Assembly: GCA_026388185.1 (NCBI GenBank)
Contig: JAPLKG010000014.1
Coordinates: 205,281-269,280, forward strand
Origin: Candidatus Eisenbacteria bacterium
GTDB taxonomy: Bacteria > Eisenbacteria > RBG-16-71-46 > JAFGJU01
Length of the DNA stretch: 64,000 nucleotides
Direction of reading: 5' to 3'
Below the pieces are notes generated by a model that was given only the letters and a program-made list of their open reading frames with translations, searched no databases and had not been told where the DNA came from. The position numbers and the translations under genes were made by a program. Shown here one piece after another: positions 46,503 to 55,635 of the stretch (positions are counted from its first letter, which is position 1; each line of letters starts with the position of its first letter).

Positions 46503-46570
46503 TTCTTGGTGTTTCTTGTTGTGTGTCACTGGATGGAACTCTTTAACAGCGGGAGGGGAGGTAGAAGTTA

Positions 46571-46762
46571 ATGGAAACTTCATTTCCTGATTGCAGAAAG
46601 TGCCACGATGGCGTTCTTATCCCTTTGAGCGATTACGGGCGTGACGGTGCTCCAATCACATACAAGGCGTGGGTTTGTTCAAACCCGAACTGCGGCTTTA
46701 ACGTAAGAATCGATAACGGCGAAATTAGTCTGGGTCGTACGGTCGGTCCTTCGAGCAAGTGA
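46571..46762 (+). CDS. Small zinc-ribbon-like protein
   Basis: The 63-residue protein starts behind GGGAGGGGAGG. It has two metal-binding pairs, CRKCHDG (residues 8-11) and CSNPNC (36-41), the CxxC...CxxxxC pattern of a small zinc ribbon, with a Tyr/Trp core between (ITYKAWVCS). No partner domain is present. Its own promoter and following hairpin suggest an independent, well-expressed gene. Function unknown. Confidence 0.75.
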   Translation: METSFPDCRKCHDGVLIPLSDYGRDGAPITYKAWVCSNPNCGFNVRIDNGEISLGRTVGPSSK

Positions 46763-46816
46763 CCCGTTCTGATATTCCGCTCCCGTCGGCCAGAGGCAGG
46801 CCTATCAGAACACTTT

Positions 46817-46841
46817 CTAGGTCACGACTCTCGTGACCTAG
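46817..46841 (+). terminator. Perfect 10-bp hairpin between zinc-ribbon and HAD genes
   Basis: CTAGGTCACG (46817-46826) and CGTGACCTAG (46832-46841) flank a 5-nt loop. No T-run follows. It may be a terminator, or a dimeric-regulator site, 20 nt before the HAD gene start. Confidence 0.55.
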
Positions 46842-46860
46842 TTCGGTTTGGTGTCCCTGA

Positions 46861-47586
46861 ATGATCAAGGCCATCATCTTCGATCTCGACAATACTCTCA
46901 CTGATTTCGTCAGGATGAAGGACACGTCCGTCGAGGCAGCAGTGGACGCGATGATTGATGCCGGCCTCACCCTTCCTCGCGACGAGCTCAAGGGGAAGAT
47001 ATATGCCGTCTACGAGGAGGAAGGCATAGAGTATCAGAACGTTTTCGACAAGCTCCTCCAGCTTGAATTGGGGCACATCGACTACAAGGTGCTGGCCGCC
47101 GCGGTTGTGGCCTACCGTCGCGCGCGCGATTCCTCCCTCGTACTTTATCCTCACGTGATTCTTGCGTTGATGGAGCTTTTGAAAAGGGGCCTCAAGATGG
47201 CCGTCATCTCCGACGCTCCCAGGGCGCAGGCGTGGCTTCGTCTATGTCACCTCAATCTCCAACATTTCTTCGACCACGTAGTCACATTTGAAGACACTGG
47301 CGAGCGAAAGCCTAGTGCCCTGCCGTTCAAGAAAGCTCTTTCACTTCTTCGCGTTGATTCTTCAGAGGCTCTGATGGTAGGCGATTGGCCCGAAAGAGAC
47401 GTCGTCGGCGCGGCAAAAGTTGGAATCAAGACCGTGTTTGCGCGCTACGGCGACACGTTCGGAACGGTCCACTCCGGAGCGGATTTTGAGATCGGCGACA
47501 TAATCGAACTGGTTGAGATTGTGGACAAACTTAATGTCCCGGGGCAGAGCCAGGACTCAACGAGAGCGACCTGTTCAGAGCGCTAG
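46861..47586 (+). CDS. HAD-family hydrolase (subfamily IA)
   Basis: The 241-residue protein carries the four HAD motifs: IIFDLDNTLTDF (nucleophile Asp), MAVISDAPRAQAW, ERKPSALPFKKAL (Lys) and LMVGDWPERDVVGAAKVGI. The 'FDLDNTL' plus helical cap places it with the archaeal/bacterial TIGR02253-like phosphatases. The substrate is unknown; related enzymes dephosphorylate small metabolites. The ATG lacks a clear ribosome site. Confidence 0.85.
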   Translation: MIKAIIFDLDNTLTDFVRMKDTSVEAAVDAMIDAGLTLPRDELKGKIYAVYEEEGIEYQNVFDKLLQLELGHIDYKVLAAAVVAYRRARDSSLVLYPHVILALMELLKRGLKMAVISDAPRAQAWLRLCHLNLQHFFDHVVTFEDTGERKPSALPFKKALSLLRVDSSEALMVGDWPERDVVGAAKVGIKTVFARYGDTFGTVHSGADFEIGDIIELVEIVDKLNVPGQSQDSTRATCSER

Positions 47587-47774
47587 TCTCAAAGCCGCGA
47601 TGATCTCCGGCTCGCGATGGCGCAATCTATCGTGCCGACGCGCCTCATCGTAATAGCGCGCGTGGCACGTTCCGGCAAGGCAGTCCTCTGTCTGATAGCG
47701 TGTTCTTCGCCGGTGCCGCGTGAGCGAGCGGCGACGGCGATTTCTTCGTCGTTTCTCGTTTGGAGGATCGGGAG

Positions 47775-48137
47775 TTGGCCTTCTCTGTCGGCATCGACAT
47801 AGTCGAAATCGAACGGATCCGGCAAGCAGTAGACGTGCACGCGGAACGCTTCTTGAGGAAAGTGTTTTCTTCCGAGGAAATTTCCTTTTGCCTCGGTCGA
47901 GCCGACAGCATGGCGTGTCTGGCCGCTCGCTTTGCGGCCAAGGAGGCCTTCAAGAAGGCGATTCGGGCATCGATTCCGGTGGCGTGGCGAGAGATAGCAG
48001 TCCTGCCGGAAAGCGACGGCGGTCCGACCCTGAGATTAGTGAGTTCGCTCGGCGACAGACTCGACGGGCATTTCACTTTGAGTCTGAGCCATTCGCGCGA
48101 CTACGCCGTTGCGGTTGTGCTCTGGGAGAGAACTTGA
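47775..48137 (+). CDS. acpS: Holo-[acyl-carrier-protein] synthase
   Basis: The 120-residue protein has both AcpS motifs: VGIDIVEIERI (metal Asp) near the N-terminus and ACLAARFAAKEAFKKAI in the middle, ending with the SLSHSRDYAVAVV strand. It transfers phosphopantetheine from CoA to the acyl carrier protein for fatty-acid synthesis. I chose TTG at 47775, with GGAGGA 8 nt upstream; an earlier in-frame TTG at 47760 would lie inside this ribosome site. It is followed 56 nt later by nnr. Confidence 0.88.
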   Translation: MAFSVGIDIVEIERIRQAVDVHAERFLRKVFSSEEISFCLGRADSMACLAARFAAKEAFKKAIRASIPVAWREIAVLPESDGGPTLRLVSSLGDRLDGHFTLSLSHSRDYAVAVVLWERT

Positions 48138-48193
48138 TTGCACGAATGCTTCATGTGAGCCCTCGATTTCGGCAAAGGTGACAAGGAGCTTCA

Positions 48194-49774
48194 GTGAAAA
48201 TCGCCACGCCTGAACAAATGCGGAACATCGACAAACGAGCAATGGAAGAACTCGGCGTTTCAGGTCTCACTCTTATGGAGAAGGCCGGGGAAGGAGTCCT
48301 GATCGTCATAGAAAACGTCGTGGGTGATGTGAGAGGCAAGAGTTTCGCCGTCTTGTGCGGAAAGGGGAACAACGGAGGAGACGGATTCGTTGTCTCAAGA
48401 CTTCTTCGCGAAAAGGGCGCTCATGTCACGGCATTCTTGCTTGCCAGAGCAGACGAGGTTTCGGGAGACGCGTCCGTAAACATGCACCGCTTTGCTTCGA
48501 TGGGAGGAGAGCTACGGGAGCTAACCGAAGTCGATCTTTCTAAGGATCTGACCCCGGCACTTGGCAAGTCACATTTCGTTGTGGATGCGATCTACGGCAC
48601 CGGCTTCAAGGGGCGCACCTCCGGTACTGCTGCACAGGCCATTGACTTGATCAACTTCTGCGGTCGCACGGTTTTCTCCGTCGATGTGCCTTCCGGCCTT
48701 GACTGTGACACGGGCAGGTCTGAGGGAAACTGTGTAAAGGCTCACGCCACGGCAACGCTCGCGCTTCTCAAGAAGGGTCTTGTGTTCTATCCGGGCCGCA
48801 AGTTTGCCGGAGAGATCTCTCTGGCGGACATCGGAATTCCGAACGAATGCGTCGAAGAAGAAGAAATCGAGCTTGAGCTCACGGACAATCTACTTGCGAA
48901 GGATTGGTTCCCAACTCGCGAGCCCGACGTCCACAAGGGTGACTGCGGCAAGATCGCCGTTGTCGGCGGTTCGGTTGGATTGACGGGTGCGGTGGCGCTT
49001 TGTTCTATGGCCGCCGTACGAACCGGAGCCGGCCTTGTGACTGCCGCCATTCCAGAAAGTCTCAACGACATTCTTGAAGTCAAGATGACCGAGCCGATGA
49101 CCAGGCCTGTTCCGGAGACCGAGGAACGTACACTCTCGATCGAGGCCAAGGACGAAATTCTCCGCCTCGTCGAATCTTGTGACGTGCTCGCCCTAGGTCC
49201 GGGTCTCTCCAGACACTCGGAAAGCGCGGCGCTTGCCCGAGCAATAGTATCATCCGTCACAAAGCCGATTGTTCTTGACGCCGACGGCCTCAATGCGTTT
49301 GCGGGTCACACTGAGCTCCTCGCAGAAAGCGGACAGCGACTCATCATTACGCCCCACGTTGTTGAGATGTCTCGTCTGTCCGGCGAAGAACCCGATACCG
49401 TACTCCGGGACAGGGTCGGTGCAGCGAAGCGCTTTTCCGCGAGACTCGGCATCGTGGTCCTGCTAAAAGGAGCTCCGACCGTAATTGCGCAGCCGAACGG
49501 CACGACCTACGTCAACCCGACCGGGAACGCCGGCCTGGCATCCGGAGGCTCCGGAGACGTCCTTACAGGGATCATCGCCGGTCTCCTGGGGCAGGGGCTG
49601 TCTCCTGTCCGTGCGGCGGCACTTGGTGCATACCTGCACGGGCTCTCGGCAGACGTGGCGAAGGAGAAGTCCGGCGAAGAGGGCATGATAGCCAGCGATC
49701 TTATCGAATGCATTCCTGAGGCCATCCTACGGCTCAGGGCCGGATGGCAAGCGGGTTTTACGAGGGTGGGCTAG
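48194..49774 (+). CDS. nnr: Bifunctional NAD(P)HX epimerase/dehydratase
   Basis: The 526-residue protein repairs damaged NAD(P)H hydrates. The N-terminal YjeF_N epimerase has LCGKGNNGGDGFVVSR and FVVDAIYGTGFKGR. The C-terminal ADP/ATP-dependent dehydratase has GDCGKIAVVGGSVGLTGAV, LALGPGLS, LDADGLNAFAG and the NTGNAGxASGGSGDVLTG-type loop (PTGNAGLASGGSGDVLTG). The GTG start has AAGGAG 6 nt upstream. acpS-nnr adjacency is common in many bacteria. Confidence 0.93.
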   Translation: MKIATPEQMRNIDKRAMEELGVSGLTLMEKAGEGVLIVIENVVGDVRGKSFAVLCGKGNNGGDGFVVSRLLREKGAHVTAFLLARADEVSGDASVNMHRFASMGGELRELTEVDLSKDLTPALGKSHFVVDAIYGTGFKGRTSGTAAQAIDLINFCGRTVFSVDVPSGLDCDTGRSEGNCVKAHATATLALLKKGLVFYPGRKFAGEISLADIGIPNECVEEEEIELELTDNLLAKDWFPTREPDVHKGDCGKIAVVGGSVGLTGAVALCSMAAVRTGAGLVTAAIPESLNDILEVKMTEPMTRPVPETEERTLSIEAKDEILRLVESCDVLALGPGLSRHSESAALARAIVSSVTKPIVLDADGLNAFAGHTELLAESGQRLIITPHVVEMSRLSGEEPDTVLRDRVGAAKRFSARLGIVVLLKGAPTVIAQPNGTTYVNPTGNAGLASGGSGDVLTGIIAGLLGQGLSPVRAAALGAYLHGLSADVAKEKSGEEGMIASDLIECIPEAILRLRAGWQAGFTRVG

Positions 49775-49858
49775 CCTGCACTTGAACGTGCATCTCTCAC
49801 GTTTGTGCAAATGGCCGAGTCTCGGTGGGACTTCTCCCACTTTCGAAGGTGACTATCC

Positions 49859-50695
49859 TTGAGTGCTCAGTTCCAACACAAGAAAGACATAATCGAGACG
49901 GGTCGCAGACTTTATCTGAAAGGATTCGTTGCCTCTCACGACGGCAACATCAGCATTCGGATCGACGCGAGAGAGATCCTCACAACGGCAAGCGGAGTCT
50001 GCAAGGGCCTTCTGAGTGCGGAAGACGTCGTACTCGTCGACACGCAGGGGAAGAAGATCGCCGGGAGGGGAGAGCCCTCTTCTGAACTGAAGATGCACCT
50101 CCTTGTCTACGAGAAGCGTCCTGACGTCAGGGCCGTCGTCCATGCGCATCCGCCAGTAAGCACGGGGTTCGCCGTTGCGGGCATTCCGCTCGCGCAATGT
50201 ATCTTGCCGGAAGTAGTGGTGAGTCTAGGCGCGGTGCCTGTCGCAGCCTACGGCACGCCTTCCACGTACGAGGTTTGCGAAGCCATAAGGCCGTACGTCG
50301 AGAAATCTGAAGCATTCTTGCTCGCCAATCACGGCGTCGTGACGTTGGGGGAAGATGTCCTGCAAGCCTATTACAGGATGGAAACCGTGGAGCACTTCGC
50401 CAAGATCCTCCTGACGGCGAGGTTGCTCGGAAACGTAAACGTGCTTTCCCGCGAGCAAGTGGAAAAACTGATGGAAGTGAGAAAACAGGCGGGTGTGCGA
50501 GGAAAATTCCCGGACTGTGAGAGCTGTGGATACTGTAGCGGAAGCCCAGGAAGCATAGCGGGAGCCACGACCGGAGCCGCCCCCCGAGCCGCGGTCCGAC
50601 CGGCCGTCCCGACAGGAACCAACTCATCTCCCGAGGATAGAGAACTGATAACTCTCATCACAGCAGTTATCAAGGAGATGACTCAAGGGAAATAG
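49859..50695 (+). CDS. Class II aldolase/adducin-family protein with C-terminal extension
   Basis: The 278-residue protein has the class II aldolase fold: GFVASHDGNISIRI, SGVCKGLLSAEDVV, EPSSELKMHLLVYEKRPDV, VHAHPPVSTGFA (zinc His pair) and ANHGVVTLGEDVLQAYYRME (third zinc His). It resembles fuculose/ribulose-phosphate aldolases; the sugar phosphate is unknown. After ~215 a Cys- and Ala/Thr-rich extension (CESCGYCSGSPGS...) ends in a helix, absent in FucA. The start is TTG with AAGGTGA upstream. Confidence 0.82.
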   Translation: MSAQFQHKKDIIETGRRLYLKGFVASHDGNISIRIDAREILTTASGVCKGLLSAEDVVLVDTQGKKIAGRGEPSSELKMHLLVYEKRPDVRAVVHAHPPVSTGFAVAGIPLAQCILPEVVVSLGAVPVAAYGTPSTYEVCEAIRPYVEKSEAFLLANHGVVTLGEDVLQAYYRMETVEHFAKILLTARLLGNVNVLSREQVEKLMEVRKQAGVRGKFPDCESCGYCSGSPGSIAGATTGAAPRAAVRPAVPTGTNSSPEDRELITLITAVIKEMTQGK

Positions 50696-50788
50696 GGGAG
50701 AGAGAAGCTTTCCGATGTGGGGACGAGAGGGTTTGCTCGCGTTGGAGACGCCCCAGAGGGACAATCGAATGGCCTTCGTCGATTTGAC

Positions 50789-50817
50789 TTGAGACCGGCC
50801 AGCTTACGTGGTATAAT
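50789..50817 (+). promoter_or_regulatory. Promoter for the zinc-ribbon methyltransferase gene
   Basis: TTGAGA (50789-50794) and consensus TATAAT (50812-50817) are exactly 17 nt apart. The transcript would begin near 50824 and carry a leader of about 215 nt holding the tandem repeats at 50920-50982. The 344-nt gap (50696-51039) contains nothing else. Confidence 0.65.
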
Positions 50818-50919
50818 ATTGTCAGTAGGGATGCGCACTTTGTTTTCTGCTGCGCTGAGGGTCAGCCCTGGATTACGACTGAGCCGCTGGAGTGGGTAAA
50901 CTCTGGCGGCTAGTCTTTT

Positions 50920-50982
50920 GGCGGGCGCACCTTGGTTCCTGGCGGGTAGGCTCTGGTTCCTGCCGGGCACGCTTCAGTTCCT
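50920..50982 (+). repeat. Three tandem 21-nt repeats in a 5' leader
   Basis: Units at 50920-50940, 50941-50961 and 50962-50982 share GGCGGG (or GCCGGG) at the start and TGGTTCCT/CAGTTCCT at the end. They lie between the promoter at 50789-50817 and the methyltransferase gene. Confidence 0.65.
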
Positions 50983-51039
50983 GACTAAAGAGACAGGCCC
51001 GCAGAGCCGGGAGACAGACAGGGACCGAGAGAGGAGTAG

Positions 51040-51975
51040 ATCACGAGAAGCATAACTCATTGTCCTCTCTGCAGGAGCACCAATCTCAAGAGACTCCCCT
51101 TCGAGTACTGGTACCAGCACGAACCGTTCCCGGGCTGCCGATGCACCGGTTGCGGACTCGTTTTTCTTTCCGTCCAGCCCGACAGGGAGACACTGGAAGA
51201 AATGTACGGCGCACAGTACTTCGAGAGCGATTTCCGCTGCGGCTCTGCGCCCGCGTCTTATTTCAGCGCCGAGGAGCCTTTTGCGAGAGAAGCAGCCTCG
51301 GCTCTCAAGCTGATCCGCGAACTCACGGGGAAAACCGGGGGTAGGTTGCTCGAGATCGGTTGTGCCGGAGGATGGCTTCTCAAGGCCGCGCGAGAAGCCG
51401 GATGGAAGGTCAAGGGAGTCGAGATTTCACGGGAGGCGGCGGAATTCGCTCGGGCCAAACTCGGCCTGGACGTCTTCTGCGGCAGCCTTAGCGAGGCAGC
51501 GTTTCCTCCTCACAGTTTTGACGTGATCTACATGGCAGACGTGCTGGAGCACATACCGGATCCGGTCGGTTTCGCCGGCGAGTTGCGAAGGATCGTTGCG
51601 CCCGACGGTCACGTGGTCGTTTGTGGCCCGACCGCGCTCAATGCCCTGTGGCGGAGGCTCGGTGTTCTTGCCTACGGTTTGTTCAACAAGACCAGGTCGA
51701 TAGCGGCGGCGCCGTATCACCTTTTCGAATACAATCCCCAGACCATAACGCGACTCTTTGAGAACGCCGGGTTCGACGCGGTTCACTTAATGAAGAAAAA
51801 GATTCCCCCTGGACTCAGATCTCGCGGGATTGAGGACTTCCTCGTTCTTGCAGTCGAGCTCGTGAACTATCCTGTCACTCTGCTTTTCGGGCTTTGGAGT
51901 GATAGGGTCGTTCTTTGTGCGACGCCTCGCGCGGGAGACGCAAAGGGATCGAGACCTTCGCTGGTCTGTCCATGA
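51040..51975 (+). CDS. SAM-dependent methyltransferase with N-terminal zinc ribbon, non-standard start codon
   Basis: The 311-residue frame starts directly after an in-frame TAG (51037-51039). It encodes THCPLCRSTNLKRLPFEYWY and CRCTGCGLVFLSVQPDRETL (two CxxC pairs), then a class I methyltransferase (LEIGCAGGWLLKAAREAGW, VIYMADVLEHIPDP). This zinc-ribbon plus methyltransferase plan is standard for the Methyltransf_23-type family. No ATG, GTG or TTG exists before the ribbon. Behind GAGAGGAG the candidates are ATC (51040), ACG (51043) or ATA (51052). An ATG at 51202 would delete the ribbon. Substrate unknown; such enzymes often modify sugars or lipids. Confidence 0.75.
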   Translation: MTRSITHCPLCRSTNLKRLPFEYWYQHEPFPGCRCTGCGLVFLSVQPDRETLEEMYGAQYFESDFRCGSAPASYFSAEEPFAREAASALKLIRELTGKTGGRLLEIGCAGGWLLKAAREAGWKVKGVEISREAAEFARAKLGLDVFCGSLSEAAFPPHSFDVIYMADVLEHIPDPVGFAGELRRIVAPDGHVVVCGPTALNALWRRLGVLAYGLFNKTRSIAAAPYHLFEYNPQTITRLFENAGFDAVHLMKKKIPPGLRSRGIEDFLVLAVELVNYPVTLLFGLWSDRVVLCATPRAGDAKGSRPSLVCP

Positions 51976-52034
51976 CAATTGTGTTATGATCACCGGTGGC
52001 GGGGTGGTTGTCATTCATGGAGAGTGCGCAAGAC

Positions 52035-54185
52035 ATGACCCGAGAGAGTAAGATCAGTGCCAGACTGGCCACGTTTCTCCGTGGGCGTACCGTGCTTCTT
52101 GCCGCGCTGTGTTATGGATGCTGCCTATCTGTTGCGCTCTTGAACTCGCCTTGCGTTTCGGCTGCACTGCTGAAAATCGATTTTGACCAGCGCTACCTCC
52201 ACGAACCAGGGTGGGTCATCAAAGATCACGCTTTTATCAAGGTCGATTCTGTCTATCACGTGTTCTACCAGCGAGGGCCTGATTATTCCAGTTCTCGCCT
52301 GGCGGTTGACAGCATAGGGCATGCGACGAGCCTGGACATGAAACACTGGAACATTCACCCTCCGGTACTCGCTGTCCAAAGTCACACGTGGGAAAATGCG
52401 GCGGTGTGGGCGCCGTTCGTCATGGAAAACCCTGCCGGCGGCTACATCATGTACTACACGGGCGTGGACTCCAACGAGGTGGAACGGATAGGGGCTGCGA
52501 CTTCGGAAGATTTGTTCACGTGGACGAAGTATGCGGGCAATCCGATCTTCAGACCCGACACCGCTTGGTCGGCTTGGGACAGCACTGTACAGTACTCAAG
52601 TTGCCGCGACCCCTACGTATACTGCGAAGACGGAACCTACTACCTGCTCGTGACGGCCCACGCGAACGACGGAAGCGGGGTGGTAGCCTCCGCGATTTCA
52701 ACGGACCTCTTCAATTGGACGGACAACGGTCCCATCTACACTCACTCCGGCACGGATCGGTGGCACGCGATTGAGTCATGTTTTCTCATCAAGAGAAACG
52801 ACACGTACAGACTGTTTTTCTCCGAACAAGACAGCCCGCCGGGCACGTCATACATGGCTTCGGACTCGCTCTATTCCGGCTGGGACATCAGCGCTCGCCG
52901 GGTTGTGGACTCGGGCATCGCCCCGGAGATCCTGAATGGCGACGGCGTCGAGCTGTTTTCCAGATTCAGCAAGTTCTTGAAGGGAGACACCGTCAACACG
53001 GCTGTCAAGATAGACACGTTGCGATGGGATGATGACCTCCCCAACACCGAAGGTCCGCATCCCTTGGCCGAGCACTGGTACGATATCAGCGGCGAAGCCC
53101 TCTACTACCAGCCTGCCTTCGGAGACAATTCGTGGCAGCGAGGTGGCGAACACTGCGGATATATCGGGAATTCCTGGCTGGGAACCATGGAGTACTTCCA
53201 GGGACCGCTTCAGGCCGGTTGGAGCGGTTGGGCGTTGGGGGAAGACGCGCGAGGCTCCGCCAAGAGCTATCCTTTTACGATTCAAGCTGACAGTATCAGC
53301 CTTCTCGTAGGCGGCGGCAATCACCCCGACTCCGCTTTCGTGGCGCTCTACAGGGCTTCTGACGATTCCTTGCTTTTCAGCGAGACAGGAAGGAATTCCG
53401 ACACGATGGACAGAAGAGTCTGGCTGGTGCGTTCTCTCAAGGGAGAGAGTGTCTATCTGAAGATAGTCGATGATGCGTCCGGCTATTTCGGGCACATCAA
53501 CTGCGACGAGATAGCAGAGTTCTTTGCCCAGCCCGACGTTACCCCTCCTTGGGTGAGCCTGTTCGAGCCGAGCGGCGCCGAAACCCTGGTTCAGGGAGAG
53601 CAGTTCGAGATACGCTGGAAGGCCGGAGACGAAACCGCAATTGATTCCGTCGTCCTCGAGTATTCGCTCGACGGCGGTTCGACCTTTCCATATCTTATAG
53701 CCCGGCCGTCGCCGCAGGACACGTCTTACCTTTGGAACATTCCCCAGACGTATTCCGATAGCTGCCTGGTGCGAGCGACTGTCTATGATTGGGGCCCCAA
53801 CAGTACGAGCGATCAAAGCGACTCACTTTTTAGAATCGTGGCGTACATCGGAGTTGACGAGAATCCCTCCAACGCTCCTGCAATAGAGAGGAAACTCGCC
53901 TTAAGCGTTCAAGGACAGAATCCTTTTGCGGAGCGAACTTCGTTCCGCTTCAACCTGCCTTCGTCGTTCGCTGGAAGACGATTCTCTCTGGACGTGTTCG
54001 ACACGGCCGGGAGACACGTTCGCGATCTCACACGAGGAACATGCCCTGCAAACGGCGCAGCACTCTCTGCCCCCTGGAACGCCTGCGATGAAAGCGGAAG
54101 ACTCGTAGGTTCGGGAATATACTTCGTGCTGCTCAGGGTCGATGGCACCCCACTCCTCACCAAGAAAATCGTCCTGCTCAAGTGA
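52035..54185 (+). CDS. Secreted GH43/GH32-like beta-propeller protein with Ig and FlgD-like C-terminal modules
   Basis: The protein (~716 residues) has a signal peptide (RTVLLAALCYGCCLSVALL). A five-bladed propeller of GH43/GH32/GH62 type follows: WVIKDHAFIKVDSVYHVFYQ, WENAAVWAPFVMENPAGGYI, SSCRDPYVYCEDGTYYLLVT. Next come a beta-sandwich, an Ig-like segment (VSLFEPSGAETLVQGEQFEI) and a C-terminal FlgD-like module (PFAERTSFRFNLPSSFAGRR to LTKKIVLLK). It is probably a cell-surface glycosidase acting on plant or microbial polysaccharide. I chose ATG 52035 (GGAGAG upstream); ATG 52017 and GTG 51996 are also in frame. Confidence 0.75.
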   Translation: MTRESKISARLATFLRGRTVLLAALCYGCCLSVALLNSPCVSAALLKIDFDQRYLHEPGWVIKDHAFIKVDSVYHVFYQRGPDYSSSRLAVDSIGHATSLDMKHWNIHPPVLAVQSHTWENAAVWAPFVMENPAGGYIMYYTGVDSNEVERIGAATSEDLFTWTKYAGNPIFRPDTAWSAWDSTVQYSSCRDPYVYCEDGTYYLLVTAHANDGSGVVASAISTDLFNWTDNGPIYTHSGTDRWHAIESCFLIKRNDTYRLFFSEQDSPPGTSYMASDSLYSGWDISARRVVDSGIAPEILNGDGVELFSRFSKFLKGDTVNTAVKIDTLRWDDDLPNTEGPHPLAEHWYDISGEALYYQPAFGDNSWQRGGEHCGYIGNSWLGTMEYFQGPLQAGWSGWALGEDARGSAKSYPFTIQADSISLLVGGGNHPDSAFVALYRASDDSLLFSETGRNSDTMDRRVWLVRSLKGESVYLKIVDDASGYFGHINCDEIAEFFAQPDVTPPWVSLFEPSGAETLVQGEQFEIRWKAGDETAIDSVVLEYSLDGGSTFPYLIARPSPQDTSYLWNIPQTYSDSCLVRATVYDWGPNSTSDQSDSLFRIVAYIGVDENPSNAPAIERKLALSVQGQNPFAERTSFRFNLPSSFAGRRFSLDVFDTAGRHVRDLTRGTCPANGAALSAPWNACDESGRLVGSGIYFVLLRVDGTPLLTKKIVLLK

Positions 54186-54333
54186 GTGCCCTGCTGAAAG
54201 CGCACAATTCCAGCCGGCAGAGGGGAACCTGCCGGGGTCAAGCAACGACGGTTGACTCAAGTTTTTTCGTTTGCTTCAACGCGTGCCAGATGATAGACTG
54301 CCTCGTTCTAATTGAATGTAGGTGCACTTCTGA

Positions 54334-54522
<189 letters not shown>

Positions 54523-54576
54523 GCGCGAGCACCAGGCGAGAGAGGTCTGCTACGACGCTTGCTTCTCGAGAATAAT

Positions 54577-54663
54577 AGAGGGTGGTGTCGAATTTCCGAT
54601 CTGACCGTGTGCCGTTCGGAAACGTGGTTTGTCCTTCTAGTGGTTTCTTCGACACCACCCTCT
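54577..54663 (+). terminator. Compound inverted repeat after the ferredoxin gene
   Basis: AGAGGGTGGTGTCGAA (54577-54592) pairs exactly with its complement at 54648-54663. Inside, TTTCCGA (54593-54599) pairs with TCGGAAA (54616-54622). The right arm is followed by TTTCT. It is either the ferredoxin terminator or a structured leader of the permease gene at 54754. The remainder of the gap 54523-54753 holds no gene. Confidence 0.6.
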
Positions 54664-54753
54664 TTTCTAGCTTATGCCATTTTGCCGTAAGCTCATCGCA
54701 CAGAGGTCGCTTTCGACGTAGTCTCACCGCATTACCTGCCGGCGGAGGAGAGC

Positions 54754-55632
54754 TTGGACAAGGTAATAGAAATAGTCCGTCAATTCGGCCTTCTTATCTT
54801 GGAGGTAGCTCCGTACTTTGTCCTCGGAGCTCTTGCCGGAGCGACTCTCAAGAGTTGGCTCCCGCTAAGCATTGTGGATCGCCACCTGAAACCGGGAATA
54901 AGATCCATACTGGCCCTCTCGGTTTTGGGTGGGCTACTACCGGTTTGTTCCTGCTCCATGATGCCCCTGGCTCGAGCAATGAGAGAAAGGGGGGCGGCCC
55001 TGGGCGCCGTTATGGCCTTCCTTGTCACGGCACCAGTCGTGAGTCCGGTCACAATTGCTCTCACGTGGGGATGGCTGGGTCCGGAGTTTGCGGTCGCCAG
55101 GGTCGTGGCTGCCTTCGCGGGGGCGATTGTCCTGGGCATATCGATAGAGCGTTTCACGCGGCGTCCGGTCGAGTCGGAGGCGCCGTCCTTGCCCAAGGGA
55201 TCAATCGTGTCCAGTGTAACTTCGTGTGGCTGTGCGAACGCATTCTTTCCCAACCTTCTCACGATACTCAAGGATCTATGGGGTTACCTTTTGATTGGGA
55301 TCGCGATTTCGGCAGTCATTTCGGTGCTCGTTCCCACAGACCTCATACCTTCATTGCTGGGGAACGGCCCTCTGGCTTTCATTCTTGCAGCGGTTGTGGG
55401 CGTGCCGATCTACGTGTGTAGCGGCGAAGAAGTGCCCATTGCAAAGGCGCTCTTGAGTGTCAACCTGTCGCCGGGTGCCACCTTCACGTTTCTTCTCTCT
55501 TCAACTGGAACTTGCCTACCGACTATTCTGATGGCGTCAAAGTTCTTGGGTAAGAAGAACGCCGCCCTTTACGCCCTGTTCTGGCTTGTCTTTTCTATAG
55601 GCGCCGGGTTGGTATTCGCGGCTGCGTGGTAG
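54754..55632 (+). CDS. SO_0444/ArsP-type metal permease
   Basis: The 292-residue membrane protein belongs to the DUF318/YraQ permease group. It has about eight helices in two repeats and the cysteine motif LLPVCSCSMMPLARAMRERG after helix 2. The matching SSVTSCGCANAFF segment comes mid-protein and YVCSGEEVPIAKALL in the second repeat. Members named SO_0444 are linked to Cu/Zn efflux and ArsP to organoarsenical efflux; which applies here is unknown. The start is TTG behind GGAGGAGAG. Confidence 0.8.
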   Translation: MDKVIEIVRQFGLLILEVAPYFVLGALAGATLKSWLPLSIVDRHLKPGIRSILALSVLGGLLPVCSCSMMPLARAMRERGAALGAVMAFLVTAPVVSPVTIALTWGWLGPEFAVARVVAAFAGAIVLGISIERFTRRPVESEAPSLPKGSIVSSVTSCGCANAFFPNLLTILKDLWGYLLIGIAISAVISVLVPTDLIPSLLGNGPLAFILAAVVGVPIYVCSGEEVPIAKALLSVNLSPGATFTFLLSSTGTCLPTILMASKFLGKKNAALYALFWLVFSIGAGLVFAAAW

Positions 55633-55635
55633 GAC

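Noticed and set aside
50683-50970. Minus-strand frame with repeated PxRNQ-type units
   Set aside because: It only reflects the 21-nt tandem repeats in the leader, with no ribosome site.
54582-55421. Long plus-strand frame of 279 codons overlapping the permease
   Set aside because: It is out of frame with the permease, Ser/Arg/Gly-rich and without motifs; the permease has helices, Cys motifs and a ribosome site.
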